A stretch of 64,000 bases of DNA, from contig JAFEMH010000075.1 in assembly GCA_022495995.1 (NCBI GenBank), positions 248,001 to 312,000 on the forward strand, written 5' to 3'. Numbering within the stretch: the stretch's first letter is position 1; each line of letters starts with the position of its first letter. This document shows positions 52,345 to 63,919 of this stretch, in pieces. This DNA is from Adenophora triphylla var. japonica (taxonomy: Eukaryota; Streptophyta; Magnoliopsida; Asterales; Campanulaceae). The notes below the pieces were generated by a model that was given only the letters and a program-made list of their open reading frames with translations, was not told where the DNA came from and searched no databases. The position numbers and the translations under genes are program-made.

Positions 52345-52935
52345 GAGGGGGTATGAACCTAAATGGGAACTGAGTTCAGGAGTATGAACCTAAGTTGAGG
52401 TTTGGTTCAGGAGTATGAACCTAAATGGGAACTTAGTTAAGGAGTATGAACCTAAGTCGAGGTTCGGTTCAGGAGTATGAACCTAAATGGGAACTTAGTT
52501 CAGGAGTATGAACCTAAGTCGAGGTTCGGTTCAGGAGTATGAACCTAAATGGGAACTTAGTTCAGGAGTATGATCCTAAGTTGAAGTTCGGTTCAGGAGT
52601 ATGAACCTAAATGGGAACTTAGTTCAGGAGTATGATCCTAAGTTGAAGTTCGGTTCAGGAGTATGAACCTAAATGGGAACTTAGTTCAGGAGTATGATCC
52701 TAAGTTGAAGTTCGGTTCAGGAGTATGAACCTAAATGGGAACTTAGTTCAGGAGTATGATCCTAAGTTGAAGTTCGGTTCAGGAGTATGAACCTAATGGA
52801 GACTTAGTTCAGGAGTATGAACCTAAATGGGAACTTAGTTCAGGAGTATGATCCTTAGTTGAGGACTTAGTTCAGGAGTATGAACCTAAATGGGAACTTA
52901 GTTCAGGAGTATGAACCTAAGTTGAGGTTTGGTAC
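52345..52935. repeat. Tandem array C: 31-bp monomers in a 62-bp higher-order unit
   Basis: TTCAGGAGTATGAACCTAAA...TGGGAACTTAG alternates with TTCAGGAGTATGA.CCTAAG...TTGAGGTTCGG, about nine pairs. Two related monomers alternate regularly, so the array grew by dimer duplication. Confidence 0.95.
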
Positions 52936-53067
52936 CTGATGGAGGCTATTTGAAGGTGTTCTTGCTGGGGAAGACTCGGGCTTACGAGAACCATCGGGAA
53001 GAAAGGTGATCAATGTCGGTCAAGTGGATGGACCAAGGATTGACTGTATCTGGGGGTCACCCGAGGA

Positions 53068-53520
53068 TTGACTATTTTAGGGAAGTCGCCCTATGACCTG
53101 ACTATTTTTGGGAAGTCGCCCTATGATTTGACTATTTTTGGGAAGTCGCCCCGTGGTTTGACTATTTTTGGGAAGTCGCCCTATGGTTTGACTATTTTTG
53201 GGAAGTCACCCTATGATCTGACTATTTTTGGGAAGTCGCCCTATGATCTGACTATTTTTGGAAAGTCGCCCTATGGTTTGACTATTTTTGGGAAGTCACC
53301 CTATGATCTGACTATTTTTGGGAAGTCGCCCTATGGTTTGACTGTTTTGGGGAAGTCGCCCTATGGTTTGACTATTTTTGGGAAGTCGCCCTATGGTTTG
53401 ACTATTTTTGGGAAGTCACCCTATGATCTGACTATTTTTGGGAAGTCGCCCTATGGTTTGACTGTTTTGGGGAAGTCGCCCTATGGTTTTGACTGTTTTG
53501 GGGAAGTCGCCATATGATCT
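53068..53520. repeat. Tandem array D: 30-bp units, about 15 copies
   Basis: ACTATTTTTGGGAAGTCGCC followed by CTATGGTTTG, repeated about 15 times. As the unit is a multiple of three, one plus-strand frame stays open (LTIFGKSPYG repeated) without being a gene. Confidence 0.97.
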
Positions 53521-53794
53521 GATGATAATGTTCTTTTAGAAAAGTAGTTGACTAAGATATGCTTTCATACCTGTGCTGTGCTTACCTGTAGTTGCCGGAA
53601 GGACTGAGGCTACGGCTGATGTTAATGAAGAGTTGTTAAGTTCTTTGTTCGTGTGGACGGTTTTCTGGCCGACGATTTGCTGTCTTTGGAAGCATTTTGA
53701 CCTGAAGGAGGAGCTTGGTTGAGTCTGCATCTTGCTGGTGATCGACAACCTTGTAGAGGTGGTTGAGCTTGTATTCACATTGGGACTTCTTGCT

Positions 53795-54200
53795 TTTGAG
53801 AACTTGGTGTCTCTGACCGCATTGTATTGGAGAGCTTGGCGTCTCTGACCTTCTTGCCTTGGAGAACTTGGCGTCTCTCGACCGATTTGTATTTGAGAAC
53901 TTGGCGTCCACGACCGATTTGTATTGGAGAACTTGGCGTCTCGACCGATTTGTATGTGAGAACTTGGCGTCTCTCGACCGACCGGCATTTGATTTGCATT
54001 TGAGAACTTGGCGTCCCTGACCGAACTGTATTTGAGAACTTGGCGTCTCTGACCAAATTGTATTTGAGAACTTGGCGTCTCTGACCAACTGGCATTTGAT
54101 TTGCATTTGAGAACTTGGCGTCCACGACCGATTTGCATTTGAGAACTTGGCGTCCCCGACCGACTTGTATTCGAGAACTTGGCGTCTCGACCGAATTGTA
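53795..54200. repeat. Tandem array E: 30-40-bp units, about 12 copies
   Basis: GAGAACTTGGCGTCTCTGAC with variable spacers (CGATTTGTATTT, CGAACTGTATTT). Irregular spacing lets three minus-strand frames stay open across it; these are artefacts. Confidence 0.92.
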
Positions 54201-57200
54201 GACACGGAGGTGGTCTTCGTTGGAAAGTTTTCATCCATTTGTGGACATTGGAGGTCGTCTTTAGCAAGTTGCACGCCGGAGCTTGTCTTTGTCAAACTGT
54301 AGATGTTGGAGGCGTCTTCATTCATTGGAGGTCGTCTTTGGTGAAGATCATCCTTGCCGAAAAAGGGGGATTTGATTTCACGTTTGAATTCTGCATTCGT
54401 TAGGGAAGAGGAAGATGCATATATGGCATTCATGATGACGGATGCATGCATGGAACCAAAAATGATTATGGGATGATGCATTTACTTGTTTTCGAAGATG
54501 CACTTAGCCTAAGCTTACGGCAGGAAAATTATGATTTATGATCTTCGATGATTTAGGATTATTCCTATTGACTCAAGTTTTGTGCATGCTACATGAGCCC
54601 TTGGGAGATTTTTAGTGGGGATGCATGGGTATGGAGGCTGCTTGGAGCAGATTTTGATCAAGTGGGGGATGAGAACCCTTGATCGCGATTTAAAACGGTT
54701 GTCGGTGAGGTTTTGTCGGCAATATCACATGGACCTCAATCTTGATGAGATTGGATTCGGATCCCGGGTCTTGATTGAAACTTTCCCTCTCATTCTTGGT
54801 CATTTGAAGCCGATCTTTGACGGACTTTAAGGCCAACGTTGATACGAGTGAGGCTTCTTTCATTTGGATGAGCGTGACCTTGGCCGAAATCTTGTCCAGG
54901 AGGATGATTTGATGGAATTGCTAATGCGGGAGAAACCCCGATCTTGAATTCGATGCTACGGGAAGCTGCCGTGTATCAAGTTCCGAAGCCGAAATTCTTT
55001 CTTGCGACTTGATAAAATTCGGGTCCAAAAGACCATCTTGACAAAGCCCCGGATCTGAGTAGGCAAAGTCCAGATTTTGAAGAAGCGATTTGGCGAGTCT
55101 ATCTCGTGGTGAAGAACCCAACGTGGACCCAAAGATGACTATATAAGCCCCGGCTTGAAAAGGCTGCTACAGGAGAACACAGGAGAACCGCTTAGCAAGC
55201 CCCAGCATGAAGAAATTCAGAGTAGTCTTACAGAGGGGAACCCATCTTTTCGAGACCTTAGTCAACCGATTCTTGGACAAGACTCGAAATGTTTACGTGC
55301 GAGGGTATATCTTTTGAAAGATGGGAATGTCTCCCGAATTTGTGTATGACACTCTAGCTTTAGGTTTGACTCTTTTGAGAGAGTATAAGCATCACAAGGT
55401 GTGGAAAAGTGTATGGAAGCCCTATGCAGACAAAAGACAGTGTTTGGCTCTATTTCCCTATGATGGAGAGAGAGAAGACTTGTCGAGACACTTGAAAACT
55501 TGTCTTATTCATGATGATCACAAAGCTGCTTAAAACCCTTTGTTAATGTTCGGGTTATTCAATCCCTAAATCTGATATGAACAAATATTTTGATTAATCA
55601 CAAGGAGAAAACCAACTGATATCGAAAATCAAGCTTGGAAGGGCGGAAAGTGTATAGGGACGATCCTTGATGAGACCGGATTTTTTTTTTTTTTTAAGAT
55701 TTGTTTGTGATTTCGACCGGACCATTTCTGGTTGCCTACGTTCCCTCCATTATGAAGAGCTCAGGTCGCCGTAGTTCGGGCCTATCCCGAATGAAAAGGG
55801 AATGAATGTTGAAATTCGAGGGTCTGAGGACCTTTGGGGATTTTGAGGATTTGGAGGATTGAATAACATATCCCCTTAGAGTGTCCATGAAAGACACGGA
55901 TGCGAAGCCCCAGTGGGACATCCACGGCAAGTGTTTGTGAGGAGAAATGAAATATGCTCACATGAAGGGAAGGGTTGAATTTGCACAATCTTTGATTGGT
56001 AATTTTGAACCAAAATGGATTAGATTCCAATTTAAGCAAGCAATGAAGCATTAATTTGATCCTGACATCGAGGATATTAGAATGAAACTGCTATCCGGTA
56101 GGGACTGTAGTTGGGTTTCCGGGCTTCGATCGGCTATCATGTGATTTGGGAGATTATGACCTCTTGAGATGAGAGGTCGGCTAGGCCTTTGATTGGCGAA
56201 CCTCTAAAGATGAGAGGTTGGCTCGCGGGGATGTGTTTGGGAAATCTATGGCGAGGAAGATTGATTGCCTCCAAGAATGAGAGGTCGAGATTTTGACTTG
56301 GCCAAGGGCAAGGGTAATGGTGATGGGAGTATCCTCTAAAATTGAGAGGATGGCTTGGGATTGGTTTAAGGTAATGATGAGAGGAAGTCCGAGCTACGAC
56401 AACTTTTTTGCGATCTTGCGAGAATTCAGGCTCCTTTTTGATCATTGGAGAGCTTCTTGAGATGTCGGGGACTTTTGAGTTCTTCTTCTCTTTTTTTTTT
56501 GGAAGGCTTCCTGAGGAGCTTGGAATTATATCCGAGATTGTGAGGATTTTAAAATCCTTTTTTTTTTGTTTCTTTTTTTTGTTTTTTTTTTTTTTTTGTG
56601 GTTGTTTTTTTTTTTGTGTTGTTTTTTTTGACTTGGAAAGCTTCCTGAGGAGTTGAGGATTATCTTTGTCCTTCCTTCATGGCTTGAGATAATTTGCGCA
56701 TCGCCGATTCTCGAAGCTAACTTCTCGGGCTCGCTTGGACTTTCTCTCAGTATGGAGCAAAAATGATGGCTAAACCGGGTTTCAAAACACGCCGATCTTG
56801 AAATGAGAGGGTAGTGTTTAGCAAGGGTGAGGTAATGGCTTTCCTATGGGTGAAAGGTTTCAACCGCAATCCCTACTGGATGACCTAAACGAGATTAAGT
56901 CTTCATTGCTTGCTTAAGCTTTATATGAGAAAAGATCCATGCAAATTCATCGAGCAACGAGATGATGATGATGAAAGGGATGTGAGCATATGAGATGCAA
57001 GATGGGGAGTTGGTAAGCCCCAATTTGGGAAGGATATCAATTGATTTTCTCACTCCGATTAGTTTAAATATTAATCATTTTCGAAGAATTAGTGGTTGAA
57101 AGCAAAGCACAAGTGATCATTTTGGATAAAACCATTTCAATTAAGTGTAACGTGGGTGCGCAAGTGATGTCTCGAGTCTAGCAAGAAAAGAAAAAAGACT

Positions 57201-57373
57201 TATATTAAAAATTAGACACTTAACCACTATGTCCAAAATGGACTACAACGACAAATGTCCAGGAAGGACTTAGGTGAAAGAAAAGTACTAGAACCTACGA
57301 AGGTTGACTCAAAAGACTATTTTAAAGATAGGTAGCCCCGGTCTAGCCGCTCTTTCTTTGTTGAACCATGCAT
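54201..57373 (-). other. Distal U3 and 3' untranslated DNA of the gypsy element
   Basis: No protein domain is found on either strand. It includes the third CCTACGTTCCC…CGCCGTAGTTCGGG motif (55735), interspersed GATGAGAGG.C words (56160-56400) and a T-rich tract of about 150 bp at 56488-56640. The PPT is not identified, so the LTR start is open. No RT, integrase or RNase H motif appears between gag and the LTR. Confidence 0.5.
56488..56640. repeat. Low-complexity poly-T/TG tract
   Basis: Several poly-T runs with single G interruptions. No function is apparent. Confidence 0.85.
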
Positions 57374-59374
57374 CTATTCTTCGACGCTGGAGACGGGAGC
57401 TATTGCAGACCTTTCCATCGGAATTTCCTTGGCAACTTTTTGCTCAATCCAACCATCTTCATTGCCTGCGATGACTGGTTCATTGACCTTGCAAAGGGAC
57501 GAGTCAAACTCCATTGTGCCCACAAGGCTTGAACCACCAAACTCGATCATGTTGACACTCATGTTGTTAGGGAGCGGGTTATTGATAGTATTAGGTCCTT
57601 CGGGCATCTCTAACCTCCCTTGCTCAATCAAACCTTGGATGGCCTTTTTCGGGGACGCAATCATCCGTCGGTGCCCATGAGTGCGATGAAAGGCACAATG
57701 CTTGGAGGTATCCAAAGGAGCGTTGGGGTTTCTAGGCGATAATTTTCCAAAGGCCGGAGCAAACCTTCTCTCACCAAACCTCTGAAGATATCACTCAAAG
57801 GCATTCCAAAGTTTCTCAAGTCTTGGAGCCGGGATCTGATGCATCAGCTTCTTGGGAACAAAGGAAGTGGCATTGTTACAAATCTGTCCGCGTAGCCGAT
57901 TGCCTCTTTGCCTTTAGCGAAAGTGAGAGTAGTTTTGGAGGGAGGAGCCCGATATCCGTAGGCAGGTGCGACGGTCGAGGCTGCCGATTGTAAGCCTTTT
58001 CAAACTTAGCCCGGAATTAACCATTGCACGCAAGTCGGCGTAGGGGAAGTGGGCTGAGGGAAGCTCTCAAATGCGGCTTCAAGCATGACCGAAAGATGTC
58101 TAACCGCTCCTCGTCGGAGGGAGGAATGGCCATTTCACCGAGCTTTAAGTTCCATCTCTTATAGAAATCCCCAATATTCTCATTAGGCGCCGCATCGTTG
58201 TTTGCGAGTCAACTCGTTTGTCTCCCACTCCAAGTTGGCTTTATACTTATACGTGAGAAATGCGGTAATTTGTTCCCAAGTAGCCCTAGCTTCAGCCGCA
58301 ACCGGAAAAACCATTTCAAAGCCCCCGACTTCAAAGAGAGACTAAAGTAATCGGCCAACCTGCTGGTTTGTGCATCCCTTAGCCTTCATTGCCAAAGTAT
58401 AGGTGTCCAAGTGAGTTTTAGGGCATGCACTCCCGTCAAACAATTCCAGAGTGGGCATCACAAACTTGTGAGGCGGGGGACAATCGAGTCGGGATCCGTA
58501 GGCCGAAGAGCGGTGTTCTTTTTGGCGGTCAATTCAGCAATACGTGCTTTCATTTCCTTGTGTTGCTCCATAAACCAAGCCAATTGGGGATCCAAAGGCG
58601 GAGCGGGAATTCCTGAGCCGATATTTGAGCTAGGAAGAGGACTAGGCTGTTGGTGGTGCATTGGTGGAAGGAATACCATATCCCGGAGCATAGGTGAAAA
58701 CCTGTCCTTGGCCCAAATTACCACAGGGAGTGTAGGTAGGAGGCTGGGGCAAAAGGATAGAACCCAGCGACTTCTTTGTTGGCTTCCAATCGGCGAGAGA
58801 AGATGGAGGCAGGCTCGAGGTAGCCATATGGCTTGGATTTTCGGAGTGAGGCCCATAAGTAGGCTTAAGTGCGGGAACTTGTCCCTGGTTGTTGAATTGC
58901 ATGGCCGGTTGTGGCGAGGATGCATAGCAGAGAGGATACTTGTGGTCCTGGTGATTCGGATGAAATCGGGATGAAGGCTTGATAACCCATAGAAGTCTCG
59001 AGTGAATGGATTTGTGAAAGGCTGTGTGAGGAGCAACTCGGGAACCAGTACCATTACGAGGAGGGGCTCCTCGATCGCCCGAGAACCGGATTGTGGCGGC
59101 ATTCCAAATTGTGGTGTTGATGTGAAGGTCTGGATTGATCGGTTCCGAAGCGAGGTGGGATTCCAATCTGCTTTGTGGCATTCCGAGGTATCCCCAACCA
59201 TGAGAGGACATTCCGTGCGACTTTGCCCCCACCGATTTGTGCCGTCAGTCGCATGGAGCCGGTGGTCTGTGGTTGGGGAGCTGGCTGACCCGAAAATCGA
59301 GGAGCATGGGTTCTGGTAGTGGCACCATAGGAGGTGGGTGGCGGCATCCTGGTGTAATCAGGGCGACTGAGAGT
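57374..59374 (-). pseudogene. Gypsy (Tat/Ogre-like) gag, decayed
   Basis: Minus-strand pieces in changing frames. From 59374 leftward: a Pro/Ser/Gln-rich N-terminus (PPPTSYGATTRTHAPRFSGQ). Near 58600: QLAWFMEQHKEMKARIAELT. Near 58450: KFVMPTLELFDGSACPKTHL and DTYTLAMKAKGCTNQQVG. Near 58150: ENIGDFYKRWNLKLGEMAIP. At 57715-57374: HCAFHRTHGHRRMIASPKKA then IQGLIEQGRLEMPEG. These follow the order of plant gypsy gag (PF03732-type core, then a C..H.....H zinc motif). Many shifts and stops break it. The N-terminal end is cut by a CACTA element. No pol follows the stop at 57374. Confidence 0.75.
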
Positions 59375-59394
59375 CACTACAAGAAAAGTTACTT

Positions 59395-59850
59395 TTTGCG
59401 ATGGCTTTCGGCCATCGCATAATGTCTATAAACCGTCGCATATTCTTTATGCGATTGCAAAATCCATCAAAATGGCCGTCGCCTTAGGCCTTGTCGCTAA
59501 AGGTATATGCGACAGCCGCGGCCATCGCGTAATGCGTAACACCTTATGCGATGGCTAATCTAATCTTATAATGTAAATATTATTTTCAATAAAAATATTA
59601 TTTTAAAAATAAAATGCCATCGCATATAGTCTTCAACAAAGATGGCTTTAACCATCGCATATGCTCTTCAACAAAGATGAATTTAACCGTCGCATATTGT
59701 CAAATTAGATGGACTTCACCATCGCATAAAACCTGATTATGTGACTGCAATTGCAATCGTATATTTTACATTCTATACTATGGCAACCGCCATCACATAT
59801 TTTGCCAAAAATCTTTGAGATGTTCTTTAGAGATGGCACTAGCCATCACA
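59395..59850. repeat. CACTA subterminal repeat cluster
   Basis: Repeated short words GCGATGGCTTTCGGCCATCG, CCATCGCATA, CCGTCGCATA and TGGCAACCGCCATCACATA in both orientations, spaced 20-50 bp. They are typical of transposase-binding regions of CACTA elements. Confidence 0.85.
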
Positions 59851-60578
59851 TAAACACTTCCCGGGATTTATAGAATTCCCAAAATTTATATAAATTTTAT
59901 TTTAGCAATTGCTACTTTTTTCATAAAAACTAAAAATAAATAAAATACTCATATGCATAAACACAAATTTTATATAAACTTGTAACCAACAACCATTCTT
60001 TGTCCAAAATATATACCAAGTACCAAAACTTGCTAACCAACCACCATTCTTTGTCCAGGTTTCAAAAAACAAAAACTACTTCCTTTGTCCTAAATAATAA
60101 TAGGCTAGTAGTCACATAGTCACATGGCAGTCTAAAATAAAATATTCTCTAAAAACATATCAACTAGATAATGTCATCGGTCTCACCATTACCATCATCG
60201 TCATTGAAAGGAGATGCATTTGTTGGGATATTTGATACCCCGTCAGAACTAGGTGTAACACACTCCACGTAGATGAATTCCATCAATCTTAATGTACACA
60301 TTCTCATTTGTTCCATTACAAAGATGTTGCTTCTACTTAAGTTTTATTCCTTCACTGTTCAGTTTTACCCTCTGCAGATGCTGCTGTCTCAGAATGTACA
60401 CAACTAATACAATGGCTCTATCACGGAAGCCGCAGCTACAAGCTCATATCCGCGGGCAAGCTCATTTCAAGAAAATATAAGCTGCAATAACAAAGAACAA
60501 GAAGTGTGGTAAGGTCGAGAGGAGCCGATTGGGGAGGATATAGAGCACAAGATGTAAGAGAATGTCCCATAAAACATA
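59851..60578. other. CACTA interior, no gene recognised
   Basis: AT-rich, with a directly repeated word (CAACCACCATTCTTTGTCCA at 59988 and 60041). No conserved coding sequence. Confidence 0.4.
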
Positions 60579-60681
60579 CTCCCTCTCAGTCCCAATGTTA
60601 TGATTACTAAAATATTGAATGCCCGTAACATTGGGACGCCAAAAAAGGAAATAAGTAACCATAACATTGGAATGAAGGGAG
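60579..60681. mobile_element. Short Stowaway MITE, 103 bp
   Basis: CTCCCTCTCAGTCCCAATGT at the left, CATTGGAATGAAGGGAG at the right, TA on both sides; inner CCAATGTTATG/CATAACATTGG pair. Nested in the third CACTA element. Confidence 0.88.
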
Positions 60682-61246
60682 TACATGCAAAGAAATGCGT
60701 AAGAAGGATTCTGGCAGAACAATTCTTCTTCCGTGTCACTCAACGAGTCCTTTTATACGAGTAAGATTTAAGCTTGCAATCATCATGACATTATAAGTTA
60801 CATAAATTTGCATTATTTTCTCTTCCCTTTTACTTGTAGATTTTTGCCAGGGACAATGTGTAGATATATCAACTCAAAGCAGAGGATATGCACTTGCTAA
60901 CCCTATTCCAATCTCAATCAGAAAAAAGGTTCTATAAAGTGTCTTGACGGGAATTCATTTGTTCATTCCAAACAACTTTATCATAATGGCTATCGATGAC
61001 CTTCATTCCGAACAACTTTGTCATAATGACTTCCAAAATGATGATTAACCATTTGAAAAGTCATAACCTTTTATTATCAATTTCAAATATTACTTTACGT
61101 CAACCATAAATTATATTGGCTTCATATTTTTTATTGCTCGTCTTTTATAATTCATTTGCAGGTATTTTATCTTTTGACACATGTTGCATCTCTATTTTTT
61201 TGTGCAAACTCAAATAAATTACCAAAAGTGGAATATTCTAATAGTA

Positions 61247-61348
61247 CTACCTCTGTCCCAAAATGAAAGAACAAAAAAAAATTTAAACTACTTTTGGTGA
61301 AGAGCAATTTTGAAGAAAAAATTGGTCATTTATTTTGGGAGGAGAGAG
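61247..61348. mobile_element. Short Stowaway MITE, 102 bp
   Basis: CTACCTCTGTCCCAAAATGA left, TTATTTTGGGAGGAGAGAG right, TA flanks. Close in size and sequence to the element at 25283. It lies 19 bp from the ZTP29-like exon. Confidence 0.85.
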
Positions 61349-61367
61349 TACTAGGTTTTTGTGGTAC

Positions 61368-61627
61368 CTCGCAGACATGAACGCCATTCCAAAGAACACA
61401 GCCTTGACAGCTTGCTTCTGTCCAGCATAATCGAATGCCAATGGCAGCATCTCATGTAGGGTTAGAAAAGCCATTACTCCACCCACTGTACAAAAATAAG
61501 GACAAAGTATAATCAGATACATCAAGATTAACAGTTAAGCTATGTGGGAAGATGAAAACAAGTTTATTACCTGCTCATAGCAAGCCGTCGAGAATTTCAG
61601 GATTTAGGCTGCTGGGAAAAAGATAAG
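61368..61627 (-). pseudogene. ZTP29-like zinc transporter, two exons (captured)
   Basis: Exon 61571-61627 (minus) encodes YLFPSSLNPEILDGLL, and exon 61368-61495 encodes VGGVMAFLTLHEMLPLAFDY, AGQKQAVKAVFFGMAFMSA. They are separated by a short intron with GTAATA donor and TGTACAG acceptor. Together they match the C-terminal part of plant ZTP29, a ZIP-family zinc transporter of the ER ('LFP.SL.PEILDGLLAGVGGVMAFLTLHEMLPLAFDYAGQKQAVKAVF.GMA.MSAS'). The HEMLPLA histidine helix is preserved. At the junction a TGA stop stands in frame (GLL, stop, AVGGVM). The first seven or so exons and the end of the protein are absent. Confidence 0.88.
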
Positions 61628-61897
61628 CTGCAGCACATCAAATGCATGAGTGGTCATAAAATCTTAGTCATTTTGCAAATCTTGCAATAAATAGCTCTCT
61701 AAAAGCGCAAAACAGAAGTCTCAAAGTAGGATAACTGTGGTTCTTAGTGCTCAAATGCCCATGTTATAACAGTAGCAATCAGTAAAGCGCTATAGTGTAT
61801 CGCAGTAGCAAAGATCCGTGTAAAACATTGACCTCCTAAACTGTAAATTGTAATTTGCATAGTGTGATCTCTTCCTAAAGGGAAAGATGAATAAGTT

Positions 61898-62072
61898 ACC
61901 TGCACCAGAAAAAAAAGATGAGGTCCTGGGAATAGCTTCCCTGTCAAGTGTTGACTGCTCCACCAATCGACTCAAACAGTCCAATCGACTCAAACAGTCC
62001 AAATGCAAGGAGTATGAGCCTGCATTGAAGTGCTTGTCCCTGTACGAACCTTTGATAAGCTCCTTTTTCTCC
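61898..62072 (-). pseudogene. Unidentified captured exon
   Basis: Acceptor TTAATTCAG, donor GTGCAG/GTAACT. One frame reads EKKELIKGSYRDKHFNAGSY, then DCLSRLDCLSRLVEQSTLDR. A 17-base word (GACTGTTTGAGTCGATT) is tandemly doubled. Another frame reads CRLILLAFGLFESIG.. and may be the original one. I cannot assign the parent gene. Confidence 0.4.
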
Positions 62073-63129
62073 TGAATTAACGAACACGAAATGTCTCAGA
62101 TACTCAACAATTGAGATTTACAGAACGTGATGTTTGATATAAAAGCAAGTAAAAGATTAAGGGAATGCTATCTCAAAATAAGCAAATATATAGAAGTGAT
62201 TATTGATATAAAAGCAAGTAAAGATTAAGGGCAAGCTATCTCAAGCTAAGAACAATCTAAGCTTTCTGGAGGTCGTTTAGTCTTCAATCTATTGACACTG
62301 TAACACCAATACATTTATATGTGAAACATTTGGGTCAGTCACTAAAGGCAAGTGTAGATTTTAAACCAATTCAATCAAGTAATAAGCATATTCAAGTTTA
62401 ATGCTTCTTATTTCCTATAGCAGGATCCAAAGTTCAACCACATTCATTTCAAACCCTAAAGTGAAATGTCTAAGTACATAACCTTGAACTCAACCACAAA
62501 GTTTAAGAAAAGCTATACACACACAAAATGTTTTGATTACGGATTTGCCTAATATAGATAACTATGTGATGAACAGATTGAATATCCAGCTACTGCCAAA
62601 GCATTTGTGAACTTCCTGTAAATATCTAGTTTGGCCAGCATTCGCCTAGCCTGTTAGAAAAAGTGATGAACAGATTGAATATCCAATAGCATTCCCAGTT
62701 ATAAAAAACTCAAGTAGCATGAGTAGATAAATTCATGGTAATCATGCCCCCTCCCCAGAAAGAAAAAGATAAAAAAAATGAAAAGAAAGGGACGATGAAG
62801 CTGGACAGAAAGGAAATCTCAAAAATTCCTTGCAAAAACAAACAGCAAAAAAAAAAAAAAAAAAAACAAAAAAACAATGCAGTTAATGAACCCTGGATCT
62901 AGAAATGAGAGAGAATAGATGCAAGCATGAGACAAGCTTGTGATAGCAGACCATCAGGAAATCAAAACCTATTGCATACTTTAAGACTCTCTCTAAATCG
63001 CAACATAAGTACTGAAAAGATTCCTGTTGCATACTGTAGAAAAAAAAGTGAAAACATTGAAGATTCAAGTAAGATGTTGCATACAATTTTAAGGAAGACA
63101 TAGATCAAACTAAAGGCACTCAACTATAC
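62073..63129. other. CACTA interior with intron-like DNA
   Basis: No coding match. Holds two related copies of GATATAAAAGCAAGTAAA.GATTAAGGG (62136, 62206) and an A-rich tract at 62848-62876. Confidence 0.4.
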
Positions 63130-63252
63130 CTGAAAAATGGTAGGGGGTCGAGAAACTGATGCTCGCAATAAAGCATATGAGAGGTAAGCTTTCACGGAGT
63201 CAATGAAATGGAAATTCTTCGTGAAAGAGTGGATAACCCCCTCCCATAGACC
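63130..63252 (-). pseudogene. BIG-type ARF-GEF exon (captured), copy 1
   Basis: Acceptor GGCTTTGCAG, donor CAG/GTATAG. Encodes [41 protein letters not shown]. Plant BIG proteins (brefeldin-inhibited Sec7 ARF guanine-nucleotide exchange factors) have '[40 protein letters not shown]' at this position before the Sec7 domain. BIGs act in vesicle trafficking at the trans-Golgi network. The frame of this exon is open. The same exon is partly repeated 139 bp to the right. Confidence 0.9.
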
Positions 63253-63427
63253 CTGCAAAGCCATCAATTAAACTATGTTTAAAAGATTGAGAAACTGATG
63301 CTCGCAATAAAGTATATGAGAGGTAAGCTTTCACGGAGTCAATGAAATGGAAATTCTTCGTGAAAGAGTGGATAACCCCCTCCCATAGACGCTGCAAAGC
63401 CATCAATTAAACTATGTTTAAAAGATT
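63150..63427. repeat. Tandem duplication of 139 bp including the BIG exon
   Basis: 63150-63288 and 63289-63427 are nearly identical (GAGAAACTGATGCTCGCAAT ... AACTATGTTTAAAAGATT), with only two or three base differences. The second copy therefore holds the same exon part and acceptor ([15 protein letters not shown]). Confidence 0.95.
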
Positions 63428-63837
63428 GTATGGCGCCAAGATTGATAGAGAAACACAGAAATATTGAAAAGTAATATGCCAACAGTTTTAAGGCTTTGTT
63501 GTTGTTATAATATGCCTACAGTTTCTAAAGGACCATTGGGGAAGATAGGATCCATCGATCCTGTAACAGGTGAGCCCAAACCTAGAGAGCAGACTTCTAT
63601 GCAATCTAATTTTGGTTGCAGATCTTGGGTCACGATAAACGTCCCTCTCAGAAAAGACTAGAGGAATCATAAACACTTCTGCATAAGATATGTGCCTGCA
63701 TATCCAAACTGTAAATGTGCTTGCGTGATAAGAGTAAGTTGCATATGTGTACTCAAGTTGCATACATGTAACCATTTAGGACGCCATGCTCTAAAAGCAA
63801 GTAATCTTAAACAACGATTGGTAAGAAGAAAGCAAAC

Positions 63838-63919
63838 CTTGCAGAGAGTTCGGAAAAGGAGCAATGCATCACGTTGTTCGGTGCTCATGCTCTCGAGGTC
63901 AATTCCTCTTAAGAATTTA
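63838..63919 (-). pseudogene. BIG-type ARF-GEF, preceding exon (captured)
   Basis: The minus strand reads GIDLESMSTEQRDALLLFRT, LCK, then donor AAG/GTTTGC. Plant BIG proteins have 'GIDLESMS..QRDALLVFRTLCKMGMKE'. It lies upstream of the other BIG exon in the right order and strand. The intermediate exon (expected to contain 'KTRILSLELLQ') is not found in the 400 bp between them. Continues toward the window edge. Confidence 0.85.

Larger units (their letters stand above)
49566..57200 (-). repeat. Giant LTR of a Tat/Ogre-like gypsy element
   Basis: The left border TGATGTACCCGATTTTTTTT at 49566 is, in element sense, an LTR end (…GGGTACATCA). Next to it is CGAAGTCGCCACGCC, then …GCGTCGGGAAGG…CACCCGACGCG. 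These words are characteristic of the R/U5 side of long plant Tat/Ogre-type LTRs. A minus-strand TATA box lies at about 50942. To the right the U3 side contains five separate tandem arrays and three copies of a CCTACGTATCCC…GCCGTAGTTCGGG motif (51370, 51950, 55735). The right border near 57200 is estimated from where gag begins. If correct, the LTR is about 7.6 kb. Confidence 0.6.

Noticed and set aside
53068..53517. 149-residue plus-strand ORF made of LTIFGKSPYG repeats
   Set aside because: It is a translation of a 30-bp tandem array in an LTR; the frame stays open only because the unit is a multiple of three.
53536..54481. Three overlapping minus-strand ORFs rich in RRQVLKYKS/DAKFSN
   Set aside because: Translations of tandem array E in three frames, with no start context and no family.
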